Under the pieces are notes generated by a model. The model had not been told where the DNA came from. It saw nothing but the letters and a program-made list of their open reading frames with translations, and did not search any database. Both the position numbers and the translations under genes were made by a program. A stretch of 64,000 bases of DNA from positions 1 through 64,000 of the forward strand of contig SDZD01000004.1 in the NCBI GenBank assembly GCA_004172935.1, written 5' to 3'. Below are positions 51,413 to 59,945 of the stretch, in pieces. Numbering within the stretch: position 1 is the first letter of the stretch; each line of letters starts with the position of its first letter. The DNA comes from a bacterium (lineage in GTDB: Bacteria > Armatimonadota > Abditibacteriia > Abditibacteriales > Abditibacteriaceae).

Positions 51413-52618
51413 CTAAGGGAGAGGCACATTCTCGAATGAGAATGGCACCTGAATTTGAACCAGTTCAGAAGGCGAGTTGATGATGAGTTTCAATGGCTCC
51501 TTGAAAGTGGTTGGGGGCACCACAGGGTCAGGGTTCGGGGGAAATGGCTGTGGTACAGAATAACGAACGCGCCCATTAAGCTCACTGCCTCCGCCACCTC
51601 CGCTAAATCCGCCATTCATGAGAACCTGGCCGTTCGCATCGACCACACGCATTGAAGTCGCGAGTTGCTTGAATTGCATCAACGGATGGCGCTGACCATC
51701 GAAAATGCCTTTTGTCGGAGTGAGTTCTTTGACGCTTATATTAAGTTCGATACCATCATCGGTTTTGCGGGCTGAGAGGACGGAAAGGTGGACTTTGACA
51801 GCGCCCGCTTGAAAATCATGTCCGGCGTCCTTTGCGTTCAAAACATCGGGCAGTTCCCATGTCTCACGTTTGGCGATGAGAATATAGGTGAATTTACCTT
51901 CGAGATGATTAATGGAGCGAGCGTCTGAAGCAGGCGTGCCCAAGCCTAACATTCGGGCACTATTGAAGCTGTCACTGAAAAAAGGAGGGTCTGCCATGAG
52001 CGGCAGCAAACGGCCCTGGTCGTCTTCCACTCTCGAAAATTCGGTGCCTGTACTAAGGATAGGTAAGCGGACATCTACTATTGGTAGCAGGGTCGCGTGC
52101 AAGTTGCTGTATTGGCTAAGGGCGGGAGGCTTCGCCATTCGCATTGTTCGCGATTGGCTTGTACTCAGGCTTATCAATTTGATGGGAAAAAGTTTGGTGC
52201 CGGATACGGGAGCATCTTGACCTCGTTGCATGTTTTCGCCCCATTGAATGCCCAGTGATCTACCGACGCCAAAATCCTGCAACGAGGCTTTTACCCCTGC
52301 CTCCTCGAATATGGCGTCTGTTGCTGTCTCGAACGATTCCGTCTCAATATCGAGCGAGAGCTTTTTGCTCAGTTCTCCTGCTGGAGAATAACGGGTTTCG
52401 ATGTTAATACCCGTTTGCTTCGCCAGTTGCTCTAACGCATCCTTCAACGTCACATCGCGTAGATGAAGTTGGATGGTCTTGAGATTGGCCAACCGTACAA
52501 CCTCCTCAGAAGAAACGATTGGGTAAGGAAGCCCTTTCGTTGGTTGGGGGTCGGTTTGGGCTGCTACGGGCAGAACCCCAACTAGCAATGCGCTCAATAA
52601 AAAACGAGAAATATTCAT
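51413..52618 (-). CDS. Secreted STN-repeat protein, tandem paralog 2
   Basis: The ATG at 52618 is preferred (MNISRFLLSALLVGVLPVAAQ, nearly identical in its start to paralog 4); a frame open to 52684 would overlap paralog 1. The product has about 401 residues. The STN-like units are IQLHLRDVTLKDALEQLAKQ and LSLDIETESFETATDAIFEE. Family motifs are FSRVEDDQGRLL, INHLEGKFTYILIAKRETWE and the C-terminus VPFSFENVPLP. A GGFSGGGGGSE stretch matches the glycine run of paralog 3, so these two are the closest pair in the row. Confidence 0.75.
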   Translation of the reverse strand: MNISRFLLSALLVGVLPVAAQTDPQPTKGLPYPIVSSEEVVRLANLKTIQLHLRDVTLKDALEQLAKQTGINIETRYSPAGELSKKLSLDIETESFETATDAIFEEAGVKASLQDFGVGRSLGIQWGENMQRGQDAPVSGTKLFPIKLISLSTSQSRTMRMAKPPALSQYSNLHATLLPIVDVRLPILSTGTEFSRVEDDQGRLLPLMADPPFFSDSFNSARMLGLGTPASDARSINHLEGKFTYILIAKRETWELPDVLNAKDAGHDFQAGAVKVHLSVLSARKTDDGIELNISVKELTPTKGIFDGQRHPLMQFKQLATSMRVVDANGQVLMNGGFSGGGGGSELNGRVRYSVPQPFPPNPDPVVPPTTFKEPLKLIINSPSELVQIQVPFSFENVPLP

Positions 52619-52667
52619 CGGCGAAGGCGTTTGAGGGAAACGAGGCAAAGTTAAGAGCGGAGAATAT

Positions 52668-53903
52668 TCAGGGGAGTGGGACATCGGAAAATGAAAATGG
52701 CACTTCGGTCTGAATCATCTCGGTCGGTATGTTGACAGTAAAAGAGATAGGGCCTGTTAATTCCGTTCGTTCGGTTTGACCATCATGGCGCTTAGCGGTG
52801 AATGGATTATCGTCTGGTTCGGGCAAGATATAATCCACTTGTACCCGCACTTTATCATCAGTGCCTCTCTGACTGACTCCCCTTCGCCCCGGCATTTGTC
52901 CATTTGCATCTTTAAGACCAATGGCCGACACCAACTGAGTCACTGAGAGCGTTGAAAAAACTCCGCCATTCATCAACTTCCCTCCCACCGGAGAGCTAAC
53001 TTCCAATTCGAGATGAAGCCCTGTTTTCGATGATTGAGCGCCTATAATGGTAACGCTGATGGTTCGGTCGGTGCCTTTGAACTCGTGTTTCAGGTTTTTC
53101 GCGCTTAAGACATCAGCCACTTCCCACTTTTCGTATTTGGTGGGCAGAACATAATTAACGATGCCCTCGAAATGCGATAACTGTTGGCTCCCCGCTTCGG
53201 GAGGGCGTAGATGGACATCCATCTGAGGCCCTCTGGCATAATCTGGCAGCCCCATTAACATGGCCCTATCATCTATGACTTTCAGTGAGCGCCCCTGTTC
53301 GTCTTCGATGCGGGTGACTCGAAGGCGTCCAGAGCCTATGATCGGGATTTCTGGGCCAATTTCTGATTGTAAATTGATGTGAAATTCGCTGTTTTGGATG
53401 CGGCTTGGTGTTTTGCCCAATATCACGGTTTTGAGCCGTGATGAACTGATGTCCTGCAAGCGAATTCCAAAAGGAGGTTTTCCAGAAAGGTATTTATCAT
53501 CCTCCGCGACATTACCCCCAAAAACAACGCTAATATCCCCTAGTTGAAGGCGATCTATTTGGGCACGAACGTTCGCCGCCTTGATAATCGCATTAAATGC
53601 TTCTTTGAATGAGGCGGTCTCTATATCAATCGAAAGCTTAGTCGCCAGTGCCTGAGGGACATTAATTCCCGATGGATGACCGAAGCGTGTATTAAATTGC
53701 CTCGCAAGTTCGGTCAACGCATCTTGCAACGTTATATCGCGCAAGTGAAGTGCGACGGGTTTGTCTGGTTGTATCAGCCGAATCGCTTCGTCCAGTGGCA
53801 CAACAGGAAAGGGAAGGTCATTGGCTGGTCTTACTTCGGGTTGGGCGTGTGAGGGTAGGGCGCACAGGATGACAGCGCCCAGTAGCAAACGAGAGGTGTT
53901 CAT
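52668..53903 (-). CDS. Secreted STN-repeat protein, tandem paralog 1
   Basis: This 411-residue paralog is first in the row, 69 bases after the GMC oxidoreductase stop. A signal peptide ends at SHAQP. STN-like units: VALHLRDITLQDALTELARQ and LSIDIETASFKEAFNAIIKA. Family motifs: LRVTRIEDEQGRSL, LSHFEGIVNYVLPTKYEKWE and the C-terminus VPFSFSDVPLP. It resembles paralog 4 most in the middle motif. Codon use and GC are somewhat lower than in the oxidoreductase next door. As with the other copies, no catalytic residues stand out. Confidence 0.75.
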   Translation of the reverse strand: MNTSRLLLGAVILCALPSHAQPEVRPANDLPFPVVPLDEAIRLIQPDKPVALHLRDITLQDALTELARQFNTRFGHPSGINVPQALATKLSIDIETASFKEAFNAIIKAANVRAQIDRLQLGDISVVFGGNVAEDDKYLSGKPPFGIRLQDISSSRLKTVILGKTPSRIQNSEFHINLQSEIGPEIPIIGSGRLRVTRIEDEQGRSLKVIDDRAMLMGLPDYARGPQMDVHLRPPEAGSQQLSHFEGIVNYVLPTKYEKWEVADVLSAKNLKHEFKGTDRTISVTIIGAQSSKTGLHLELEVSSPVGGKLMNGGVFSTLSVTQLVSAIGLKDANGQMPGRRGVSQRGTDDKVRVQVDYILPEPDDNPFTAKRHDGQTERTELTGPISFTVNIPTEMIQTEVPFSFSDVPLP

Positions 53904-53972
53904 TGTGGGCCACAGTTAGTGGCACCATTTAGAATACCTCTCGCCTCACAACTTTGCTGAGAGAATCTGAAA

Positions 53973-56156
53973 CTACAGGGTCGCCATAAAGGCGTCTGCC
54001 GTGCGTAGGCTAAGTGCCATGATAGTGATAGCTGGGTTAACGTCGAGGGCTGAGGGGAAAGTCGAGTTGTCAGAAAGCCACAGATTGCTGATTTCGTGGC
54101 TTCTGCCGAACTTATCGACAACCGAGGTATTCGGGTCATTTCCCATCATCGCTGTTCCGATGACGTGAGCATGACGGTTGAAACTCCACATCTCTTTGGC
54201 GCCCGCCGCCGAGAAGATGTCGCGCATAATTTTTTCGGCGTGTTCGCCCATTCTGCGCTCGTTGTCGCCTTCGGTGAAGTGTAAGCGCGGTTTGGGAAGG
54301 CCACGCGCGTCCAACTCGTCGCTCAACTCCATGAAGTTGTAGTCGTATGGCAAGCAGTCGCCCAGAATGTTGATGCCTGCCGTGCGATTATAGCCGCTCA
54401 AGTGGTCGCGTAACTCCTCGCCAAAGGTCATTTGCCCGCGCGCATACTGGCTGGAATAGGTGACGGGCATCACGCCGATGGATTGCAACAGGTAGCCGCC
54501 CACGAAATCGGCGTCTTTTGGACGGTGCGTGTCCTGAGAAATCAGGCCGCCAGGAATGCCCTTATAGGGGCGCGTTTCTTCCTCGAATTGCGCCCACACC
54601 TGCATCCCGGGATGGGCCATGAAGTTCTTGCCCAACTGCCCACTAGCATTACACAAGTTGTTCAGCATCAACAGGCGCGGCGTCTCGATGGCGCCCGCGC
54701 ACAGGAACAGCGCCTTGCACTTTTGCCGATGCTCGTTGCCCTCCGAGTCGGTGTACACAACCGCGACGACTTTTCCGTTGTGGGTCTCGATCTTCGTCAC
54801 GAACGATTCGGGGCGAATCTCGGCGCCTTTTCCAACCGCAAAAGGAATCCATGTCACATCGACGCTCGATTTGCCGCCTGTCGAGCAACCCGCCTGACAG
54901 AAGCCGCGATTGGAACACGAGGCCCGCCAGCCGATTCCCTGCTGATAGTAAGGAGCCGATAGTGCCGCATTGGGTGCCGCGCTCGTCTTGATGCCCAACT
55001 CGTTACACCCGCGCTCCATCAACTGCGCTGCCGCGTTCAACGGCAATGGTGCCAATGGATAGGGATTGTTGCGCGGTGGCCCCCACGGGTAGGGCGATGG
55101 CCCCGAAACCCCGATGAACGCCTCGACAGTATCGTAGTAGGGTTCCAAATCTTCATAGCTCATCGGCCAGTCGAAGCCGACGCCGAAATCCGACTTGATG
55201 CGAAAATCTTCCGGCAGGGCGCGCGGCGTGTAAGCCGTGTAGTGAATCGTCGAGCCGCCGACGCCGATACCGGAGTTGTTAGCGCCAAATGCCACCGGGT
55301 TTTTGCCCGCCGACAAGCGCTCATCCAGCCAGAATAGAAAGCCCTGCGCCTTCTCGTCGGTCGCGAAATTCCGTGGGTCGTGCCATTTGCCCGCTTCCAG
55401 CGCCACCACTTTCAAACCCTTGCTCGCCAGTCGAGCCAGCAAAGGCCCGCCGCCGGCACCCGTTCCAATCACGACTGCATCGACTTCCTCGTCCTCGCTG
55501 AAACGCTGCATTGCAGTCAGCCCTTCGGGGGCGATGGTTTTCCACTCGGTTTCGCGGTTCTCGAACGGTTCCAGTTCCAGCGTGAAGGCGCCGCCCGCCT
55601 CATCCGATTCCGGCTCGCGATTGTGGCGCTCGTTCAGTTCAATTTTCGACCAGCCCGGACGGTCAGCGAAACCGGCATAACTCATATCGGCTTGTGTCGA
55701 GGGAAGCGAAGCGTAGTTCTCCACCACTTCGGCCAGAAAATCCGAGAAGAAGCGTTTGGCCTCGAACCCTTCGGGCAGCGTCGTCAGGCTGCCATCACGA
55801 GCATCCACCAAAAGTCCGTTTTGGTCGTCCGCTTCCAGTGCGTCGAAGTCGCGTCCGCGCAGCGCATCCAGAAATATCCGAATCGCGGTTCCATCTTCAG
55901 GCAGGGCATCGAAGCGCCAACCGTTGGTATCGCCTCGGCTTAAGCGTGCGTCAATGTTGGAGGCGATGATCTCGCCAGTGGCCTCTTCAGTCAGGCGCGC
56001 GCACACCGTAAGCAAGGTCGCGTAATGCTCCGCCGAAAAAAACTTCGGCTCTGAGGTGGGGTGTGCTTGCAAACGCTCGTTGATAACCGCGCGGGTGGCA
56101 GTCGTCGTAGCGTCGGAAGCGAGTAAATCAAGGTAATAATCAGGCGAAGTCGACAT
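53973..56156 (-). CDS. GMC oxidoreductase fused to gluconate-2-dehydrogenase-subunit-3-like domain
   Basis: This is a 727-residue protein. Residues about 35-165 resemble the small subunit 3 of gluconate 2-dehydrogenase type enzymes (EPKFFSAEHYATLLTVCARL ... FFSDFLAEVVENY). From about 225 the GMC flavoprotein begins with DAVVIGTGAGGGPLLARLAS, the FAD-binding site, and ends with SNLWLSDNSTFPSALDVNPA, the GMC C-terminal signature with the active-site Asn-Pro. HAHVIGTAMMG contains the likely catalytic His. In most relatives the small subunit is a separate gene; here it is covalently joined. It probably oxidises sugars or alcohols with electrons to a cytochrome, but no cytochrome c gene is adjacent and no Tat signal is seen. 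Confidence 0.85.
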   Translation of the reverse strand: MSTSPDYYLDLLASDATTTATRAVINERLQAHPTSEPKFFSAEHYATLLTVCARLTEEATGEIIASNIDARLSRGDTNGWRFDALPEDGTAIRIFLDALRGRDFDALEADDQNGLLVDARDGSLTTLPEGFEAKRFFSDFLAEVVENYASLPSTQADMSYAGFADRPGWSKIELNERHNREPESDEAGGAFTLELEPFENRETEWKTIAPEGLTAMQRFSEDEEVDAVVIGTGAGGGPLLARLASKGLKVVALEAGKWHDPRNFATDEKAQGFLFWLDERLSAGKNPVAFGANNSGIGVGGSTIHYTAYTPRALPEDFRIKSDFGVGFDWPMSYEDLEPYYDTVEAFIGVSGPSPYPWGPPRNNPYPLAPLPLNAAAQLMERGCNELGIKTSAAPNAALSAPYYQQGIGWRASCSNRGFCQAGCSTGGKSSVDVTWIPFAVGKGAEIRPESFVTKIETHNGKVVAVVYTDSEGNEHRQKCKALFLCAGAIETPRLLMLNNLCNASGQLGKNFMAHPGMQVWAQFEEETRPYKGIPGGLISQDTHRPKDADFVGGYLLQSIGVMPVTYSSQYARGQMTFGEELRDHLSGYNRTAGINILGDCLPYDYNFMELSDELDARGLPKPRLHFTEGDNERRMGEHAEKIMRDIFSAAGAKEMWSFNRHAHVIGTAMMGNDPNTSVVDKFGRSHEISNLWLSDNSTFPSALDVNPAITIMALSLRTADAFMATL

Positions 56157-56229
56157 ATGAATGAGTGTTCACACACGCAAAGGCGCGAAGAACATTTTGA
56201 GTCCTCGCGCCCTGGAAAGAAAGAACGAA

Positions 56230-57192
56230 TTAAGCGTCGCTCGATAGTTTGCCGCCTGTCACTTCGACCAGCGAACCCGTCATGAACGAGCCATCTTTGG
56301 AAGCCAGTAGCACAAACGCGGGCGCCAACTCTTCGGGCTGACCGGGACGAGCTAGTGCGACTTCATGGCCGAAATTCTTCACTTCCGATTCTGGCATCGT
56401 GCCGGGAATATTGGGCGTCCATACAGGCCCCGGCAATACTGCGTTCACTCGAATGCCCTTTGGCCCCAGTTGTAGTGCCATCGAACGTGTGAAGGCGTGG
56501 ATGCCTCCCTTGGTCGTCGAGTAATCGACCAAGATTTCGTTTCCCGTCTTGCCCACGATAGAGCCGGTGTTGATGATGCAGTCGCCCTTTTGCAAGTAAG
56601 CGAGGGCGGCGCGCGTCATCCAGAATGTGCCCAGAATGTTGGTCTCGACGGTGCGCCGCAAATCCTCTTCGGGCGCTTCGGCGAAATCCTCGTGCGCCAT
56701 CTGATAGTGGGCGTTATTCACCAACACGCTCAATTTGCCGAAGCGCCCCACCACATCTTCGACGGCTTTGTGGCATTGTTGCGGGTCGCGAATATCGCAG
56801 CGTAGCACGAAACATTCGCCGCCGCGCTCTTCAACCATCCCCCGTGTGTCATTGGCGTCGCCTTCGTTATGGGCGTAAATAATCGCTACCTGTGCGCCTT
56901 CGAGCGCGAAGGCAATCGCTGTTGCGCGGCCAATTCCCGAATCGCCACCCGTAATCAGCGCTACCTGGCCCTTCATTTTGCCAGCGGGCAGGTAGCTCGA
57001 CAAATCCGAGTCCGGTTGCTGCTCCATCTTCGATTGAGCGGCAGGGTAGGGCTGCTTCTCGGCTTTTATCTGCGAGGCTTCGGGGCGAAATTCGCCTTCG
57101 GTATCGACACGCGGATCATTGCCGCTCAGTGCTTGCACTGCGTCGCCGATTTTGTGTGTGGCAGATTCCAGTAATGATGTATCTTGTGGCAT
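56230..57192 (-). CDS. Short-chain dehydrogenase/reductase, YghA/GsiB-associated type
   Basis: Start ATG 57192 (MPQDTSLL) gives 320 residues; an ATG at 57213 would add seven. A poorly conserved N-terminal arm of about 75 residues precedes the Rossmann domain, as in the YghA/YhdF/GsiB-related SDRs. NAD(P) site: LITGGDSGIGRATAIAFA; conserved VLVNNAHYQ (NNAG variant); the catalytic Ser/Tyr/Lys are in NTGSIVG and DYSTTKGG; GPVWTP follows. It is a cytoplasmic oxidoreductase, often stress-linked in relatives, substrate unknown. It lies 73 bases upstream of the GMC gene and may share its transcript. Confidence 0.9.
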   Translation of the reverse strand: MPQDTSLLESATHKIGDAVQALSGNDPRVDTEGEFRPEASQIKAEKQPYPAAQSKMEQQPDSDLSSYLPAGKMKGQVALITGGDSGIGRATAIAFALEGAQVAIIYAHNEGDANDTRGMVEERGGECFVLRCDIRDPQQCHKAVEDVVGRFGKLSVLVNNAHYQMAHEDFAEAPEEDLRRTVETNILGTFWMTRAALAYLQKGDCIINTGSIVGKTGNEILVDYSTTKGGIHAFTRSMALQLGPKGIRVNAVLPGPVWTPNIPGTMPESEVKNFGHEVALARPGQPEELAPAFVLLASKDGSFMTGSLVEVTGGKLSSDA

Positions 57193-57271
57193 GGCACACA
57201 CCGTTCGGCACATTGAGTGCCCAAATCACCATGCCACGAGGGGCGTCAGGGTAATTCCCCTCGCCTTTGCG

Positions 57272-57874
57272 CTAACTCAAGCGTCGTCCAATATCGGAGC
57301 GAACCGCGTAGCAGATGGCGATTGCCAAAGCGTCGGCGAGGTCAGGGGGATGCAGCGGGGCGGTGATGCGAAGTCGCGCCTTCACTGCGCTTTGGACGTT
57401 TGTTTTCGTGGCATGGCCGTTGCCTGTGACGACTTGTTTCACTTCGTTTGGTGTGAAGGTATGCAACGGCAAATTCGCCTGTCCCACCGCCAAAATCAGC
57501 GCGCCGCGCGCATGGGCCAGCATCAGTGCCGAGCGCGGGTGGGCGTAGGTCGAGAACAAATCCTCAATGACGATGATTTCGGGGCGATATTCGGCCAATA
57601 TCTCGGCCAAACCTCCGTGCAATGCCTTCAATCGGTCGGGCAATGGTAGCGTCTCTTTGCCGCGCAGAATCCCGCCTTCAACCAATTTGAGGCACTGTCC
57701 ACCTTCGGCCAAATCCGATTCTATGAGTCCGTATCCTGTGCGCGCAAGGCCGGGGTCAATGCCCAGAATGCGCGTTGTCGGCGGTTTTTCCCCGTTTCGA
57801 GGCCCGCGCAAACGTGTCACCGTTTCGGGGCGCCGAAGGTTGGTGGGTAAATTAATCGAACGAGTGCGGAGCAT
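57272..57874 (-). CDS. ruvC: Crossover junction endodeoxyribonuclease RuvC
   Basis: The 200-residue protein has the RuvC nuclease core from about residue 35: ILGIDPGLARTGYG (first catalytic Asp), IIVIEDLFS (Glu) and HPPDLADALAIA (last acidic pair). NPNEVKQ-like TPNEVKQVVTGNGHATK is also typical. RuvC resolves Holliday junctions with RuvAB, which are not nearby. The first 35 residues (basic, Arg/Pro-rich) are an extension not seen in most RuvC proteins; no later ATG exists, so either the extension is real or a non-ATG start is used. Confidence 0.95.
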   Translation of the reverse strand: MLRTRSINLPTNLRRPETVTRLRGPRNGEKPPTTRILGIDPGLARTGYGLIESDLAEGGQCLKLVEGGILRGKETLPLPDRLKALHGGLAEILAEYRPEIIVIEDLFSTYAHPRSALMLAHARGALILAVGQANLPLHTFTPNEVKQVVTGNGHATKTNVQSAVKARLRITAPLHPPDLADALAIAICYAVRSDIGRRLS

Positions 57875-57930
57875 GGGGCGCCCGCTTAGTGAACAAATCG
57901 AAGACTACATCGAGGATGTCCACTAAGCGC

Positions 57931-59352
57931 TTACTCTTCGGGACGATCCTCAACTTTGAGAGTCACGGTCTTTTTAACCGTGTTATTGCGCAAAATTTCG
58001 ACCTTGACCGTATCGCCGACTTTGCGGCCTTCCATGTTCTTTGACACGTCTTCTTTCGACTTCACCACTTTGCCACCGATGGAACGAATGACATCGCCCG
58101 GTTGAAGTCCCGCCTTGGAAGCGGGCGAGTTGGGAGCCAGCGAACGCACCAGTGCGCCGTTCTTGTCGGGCAAGCCGTAGTCCTGTTTGATGCCGTCGTT
58201 GATAGTCAACACATTGACGCCGATATACGGATGGAACACTTTGCCATGCGCGATGATTTCGTCGGCAACCTTCTTTGCCTTATTGATGGGAATCGAAAAG
58301 CCCAGACCCTGACCGTAGGGAATGATCGCCGTGTTGATGCCGATAACTTCGCCCTTGAAGTTGATGAGCGGCCCACCAGAGTTGCCGGGGTTGATCGCAG
58401 TATCGGTTTGCAGCATATCGGTCAAATCGAACGCGCCGCCATCGTTCGAGCCTTCGTTGGCCGGAACGGGTAGGGTGCGCCCTACAGCCGAAAGCACGCC
58501 CGAAGTCACCGTGTTCTCCTGGCCAAAAGGGTTTCCAATCGCGACTGTGCCTTCGCCTACCTCTAATTTTTTGGGGTCGGTAAAGGTCGCCAACTTGACC
58601 TGAGGCAGTTTTTTGTCAGCCAACTGCACGACGGCAATATCCGAGCGCCTATCGAAGCCCAACACCTTGCCGGTGATTTTGCGTCCGTCGCTGGTCGTGA
58701 CTTGAAGCTCTTTGGCTCCCGCTGCCACGTGCGCGTTGGTCAGCATATAGCCCTTAGCCGAATCGAACACGAATCCGGTGCCTTTGCCTTTGCGCTCCTC
58801 GGCGTTGTCCTGCTGGCCGGGGCGTGGCAAAAACGCGCCTTTGCCTTTTTTGCCGAAGGTTGTGTCGACGTTCATCACGGCTGGCCCGACTTCGCGCGCT
58901 ACTCGCGCCACTGGGTTCTCATCTCCCGAAATGCTGGTGCCGCCGCCTACGGGCATTGCTTTGCCCCCGGCTCCCGCGCGGCCAATGGCGATACCGATTC
59001 CCAACAGTGCTGCCGATAGCAGCGCGCCCCCCAACATCGCCAACAACGGGTTCGTGGCGCGATAGGCATAAACGGGTTCGGCGGGAAGTGGTGTCGGGAC
59101 GAACGTCGGGTCGGAAACCGCTGTCGGCGAAGCGGGGGGGATGTGTGGCGCGAAAGATGGCGCTGAAGGTGTGGGAGGCGCTGATATTAGTGGCGAGGGA
59201 GCCGCTGGTGCAAAGGAGGGCGGCGCAATGGGACTGACAGCAGGAACGGGCGCCACTGCGACTGGCACATCGGGAGGCGACGCGGGAACCAATTCTTGTG
59301 GTGCGGGCGCTTCGGAAAGAGAGGGTTGGATGGGTTGTGGCGCTTCGTTCAT
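57931..59352 (-). CDS. HtrA/DegQ-type serine protease with one PDZ domain
   Basis: The ATG at 59352 has a GGAAG ribosome site and is preferred over a TTG at 59364; the product has about 473 residues. A Pro/Ala-rich cytoplasmic arm of about 95 residues precedes a membrane helix (NPLLAMLGGALLSAALLGIGIAIG). The trypsin-like domain has the triad His near 204 (TNAHVA), Asp near 233 (RRSDIAVVQL) and Ser near 321 (NPGNSGGPL). A single PDZ domain (about 375-465) contains GALVRSLAPNSPASKAGLQPG. It is an envelope quality-control protease anchored in the inner membrane. Confidence 0.95.
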   Translation of the reverse strand: MNEAPQPIQPSLSEAPAPQELVPASPPDVPVAVAPVPAVSPIAPPSFAPAAPSPLISAPPTPSAPSFAPHIPPASPTAVSDPTFVPTPLPAEPVYAYRATNPLLAMLGGALLSAALLGIGIAIGRAGAGGKAMPVGGGTSISGDENPVARVAREVGPAVMNVDTTFGKKGKGAFLPRPGQQDNAEERKGKGTGFVFDSAKGYMLTNAHVAAGAKELQVTTSDGRKITGKVLGFDRRSDIAVVQLADKKLPQVKLATFTDPKKLEVGEGTVAIGNPFGQENTVTSGVLSAVGRTLPVPANEGSNDGGAFDLTDMLQTDTAINPGNSGGPLINFKGEVIGINTAIIPYGQGLGFSIPINKAKKVADEIIAHGKVFHPYIGVNVLTINDGIKQDYGLPDKNGALVRSLAPNSPASKAGLQPGDVIRSIGGKVVKSKEDVSKNMEGRKVGDTVKVEILRNNTVKKTVTLKVEDRPEE

Positions 59353-59394
59353 AGCAACTTCCAAAAGTTTAGCCGCGCGCCACCAGAAAAACGA

Positions 59395-59424
59395 AACGCG
59401 CCCATCTTTTTAAGTGGGCGCGTT
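59395..59424 (-). terminator. Terminator after the TlpA-like gene
   Basis: AACGCGCCCA pairs with TGGGCGCGTT around a short A/T-rich loop, 11 bases after the stop of the thioredoxin-like gene. It separates that unit from the htrA-type gene. Confidence 0.7.
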
Positions 59425-59435
59425 GCAATGAAAGT

Positions 59436-59921
59436 TTAAAGGTATGGCTTGAGGAGGGTTTTATACCCGGCCAATGACTGCTCTTCTGTCACGACTTTGA
59501 CCAAAGCGCCTTTCTTGTTGTAGATGTAGGTGCGTGGCAAGGCAATCGAATCTTTGTTCTTCGGGTCAAATCCGCCGAAGAAGATGTCGATGTCGCTCGA
59601 AATCAAGCGCGTGACCTTATGACCTTTCGCGCCTGCAACTGCGGCCACTTTGGTCTTGACGCCTGGATCGTCGGCGGAGACGAGCAACAACACTGCCCCT
59701 TTGGTGGTTGAACCCAGTTGAGCGAGCGCGGGCAACTCTTTGACGCAAGGCGCGCACCAGGTGGCCCAGAAGTTCACGACGACGACTTTGCCCTTATTGC
59801 GGGCGATTTCGGCCTTCAACGTTTGCGGTGTCACCGAGCGCACCTGAGCGGGTGCGGCCTGTACTTGAGTTGCGGCGCCTGCAAGCAGGGCAACCACAGT
59901 GGCAGATTTTAAAAATTGCAT
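59436..59921 (-). CDS. TlpA/ResA-like periplasmic thioredoxin
   Basis: The ATG at 59921 is preferred over a TTG at 59939; the product has 161 residues with a signal peptide ending near VQAAP. The redox centre is ATWCAPCVKE (WCxxC), followed by LPALAQLGS. The rest shows the thioredoxin beta strands (VVVVNFWA, AVLLLVSADD) and an IYNKKGALVKV segment typical of TlpA/ResA. It likely reduces disulfides for cytochrome maturation or other envelope proteins. It follows the quinate-dehydrogenase-like gene by 24 bases. Confidence 0.9.
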   Translation of the reverse strand: MQFLKSATVVALLAGAATQVQAAPAQVRSVTPQTLKAEIARNKGKVVVVNFWATWCAPCVKELPALAQLGSTTKGAVLLLVSADDPGVKTKVAAVAGAKGHKVTRLISSDIDIFFGGFDPKNKDSIALPRTYIYNKKGALVKVVTEEQSLAGYKTLLKPYL

Positions 59922-59945
59922 CGCGCTTACAACGCTCAACTCGCA

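Noticed and set aside
48785-53903. The four paralogs as secretins or TonB-dependent receptors
   Set aside because: They have STN-like units only; no secretin pore domain, plug or barrel follows and the proteins are about 400 residues.
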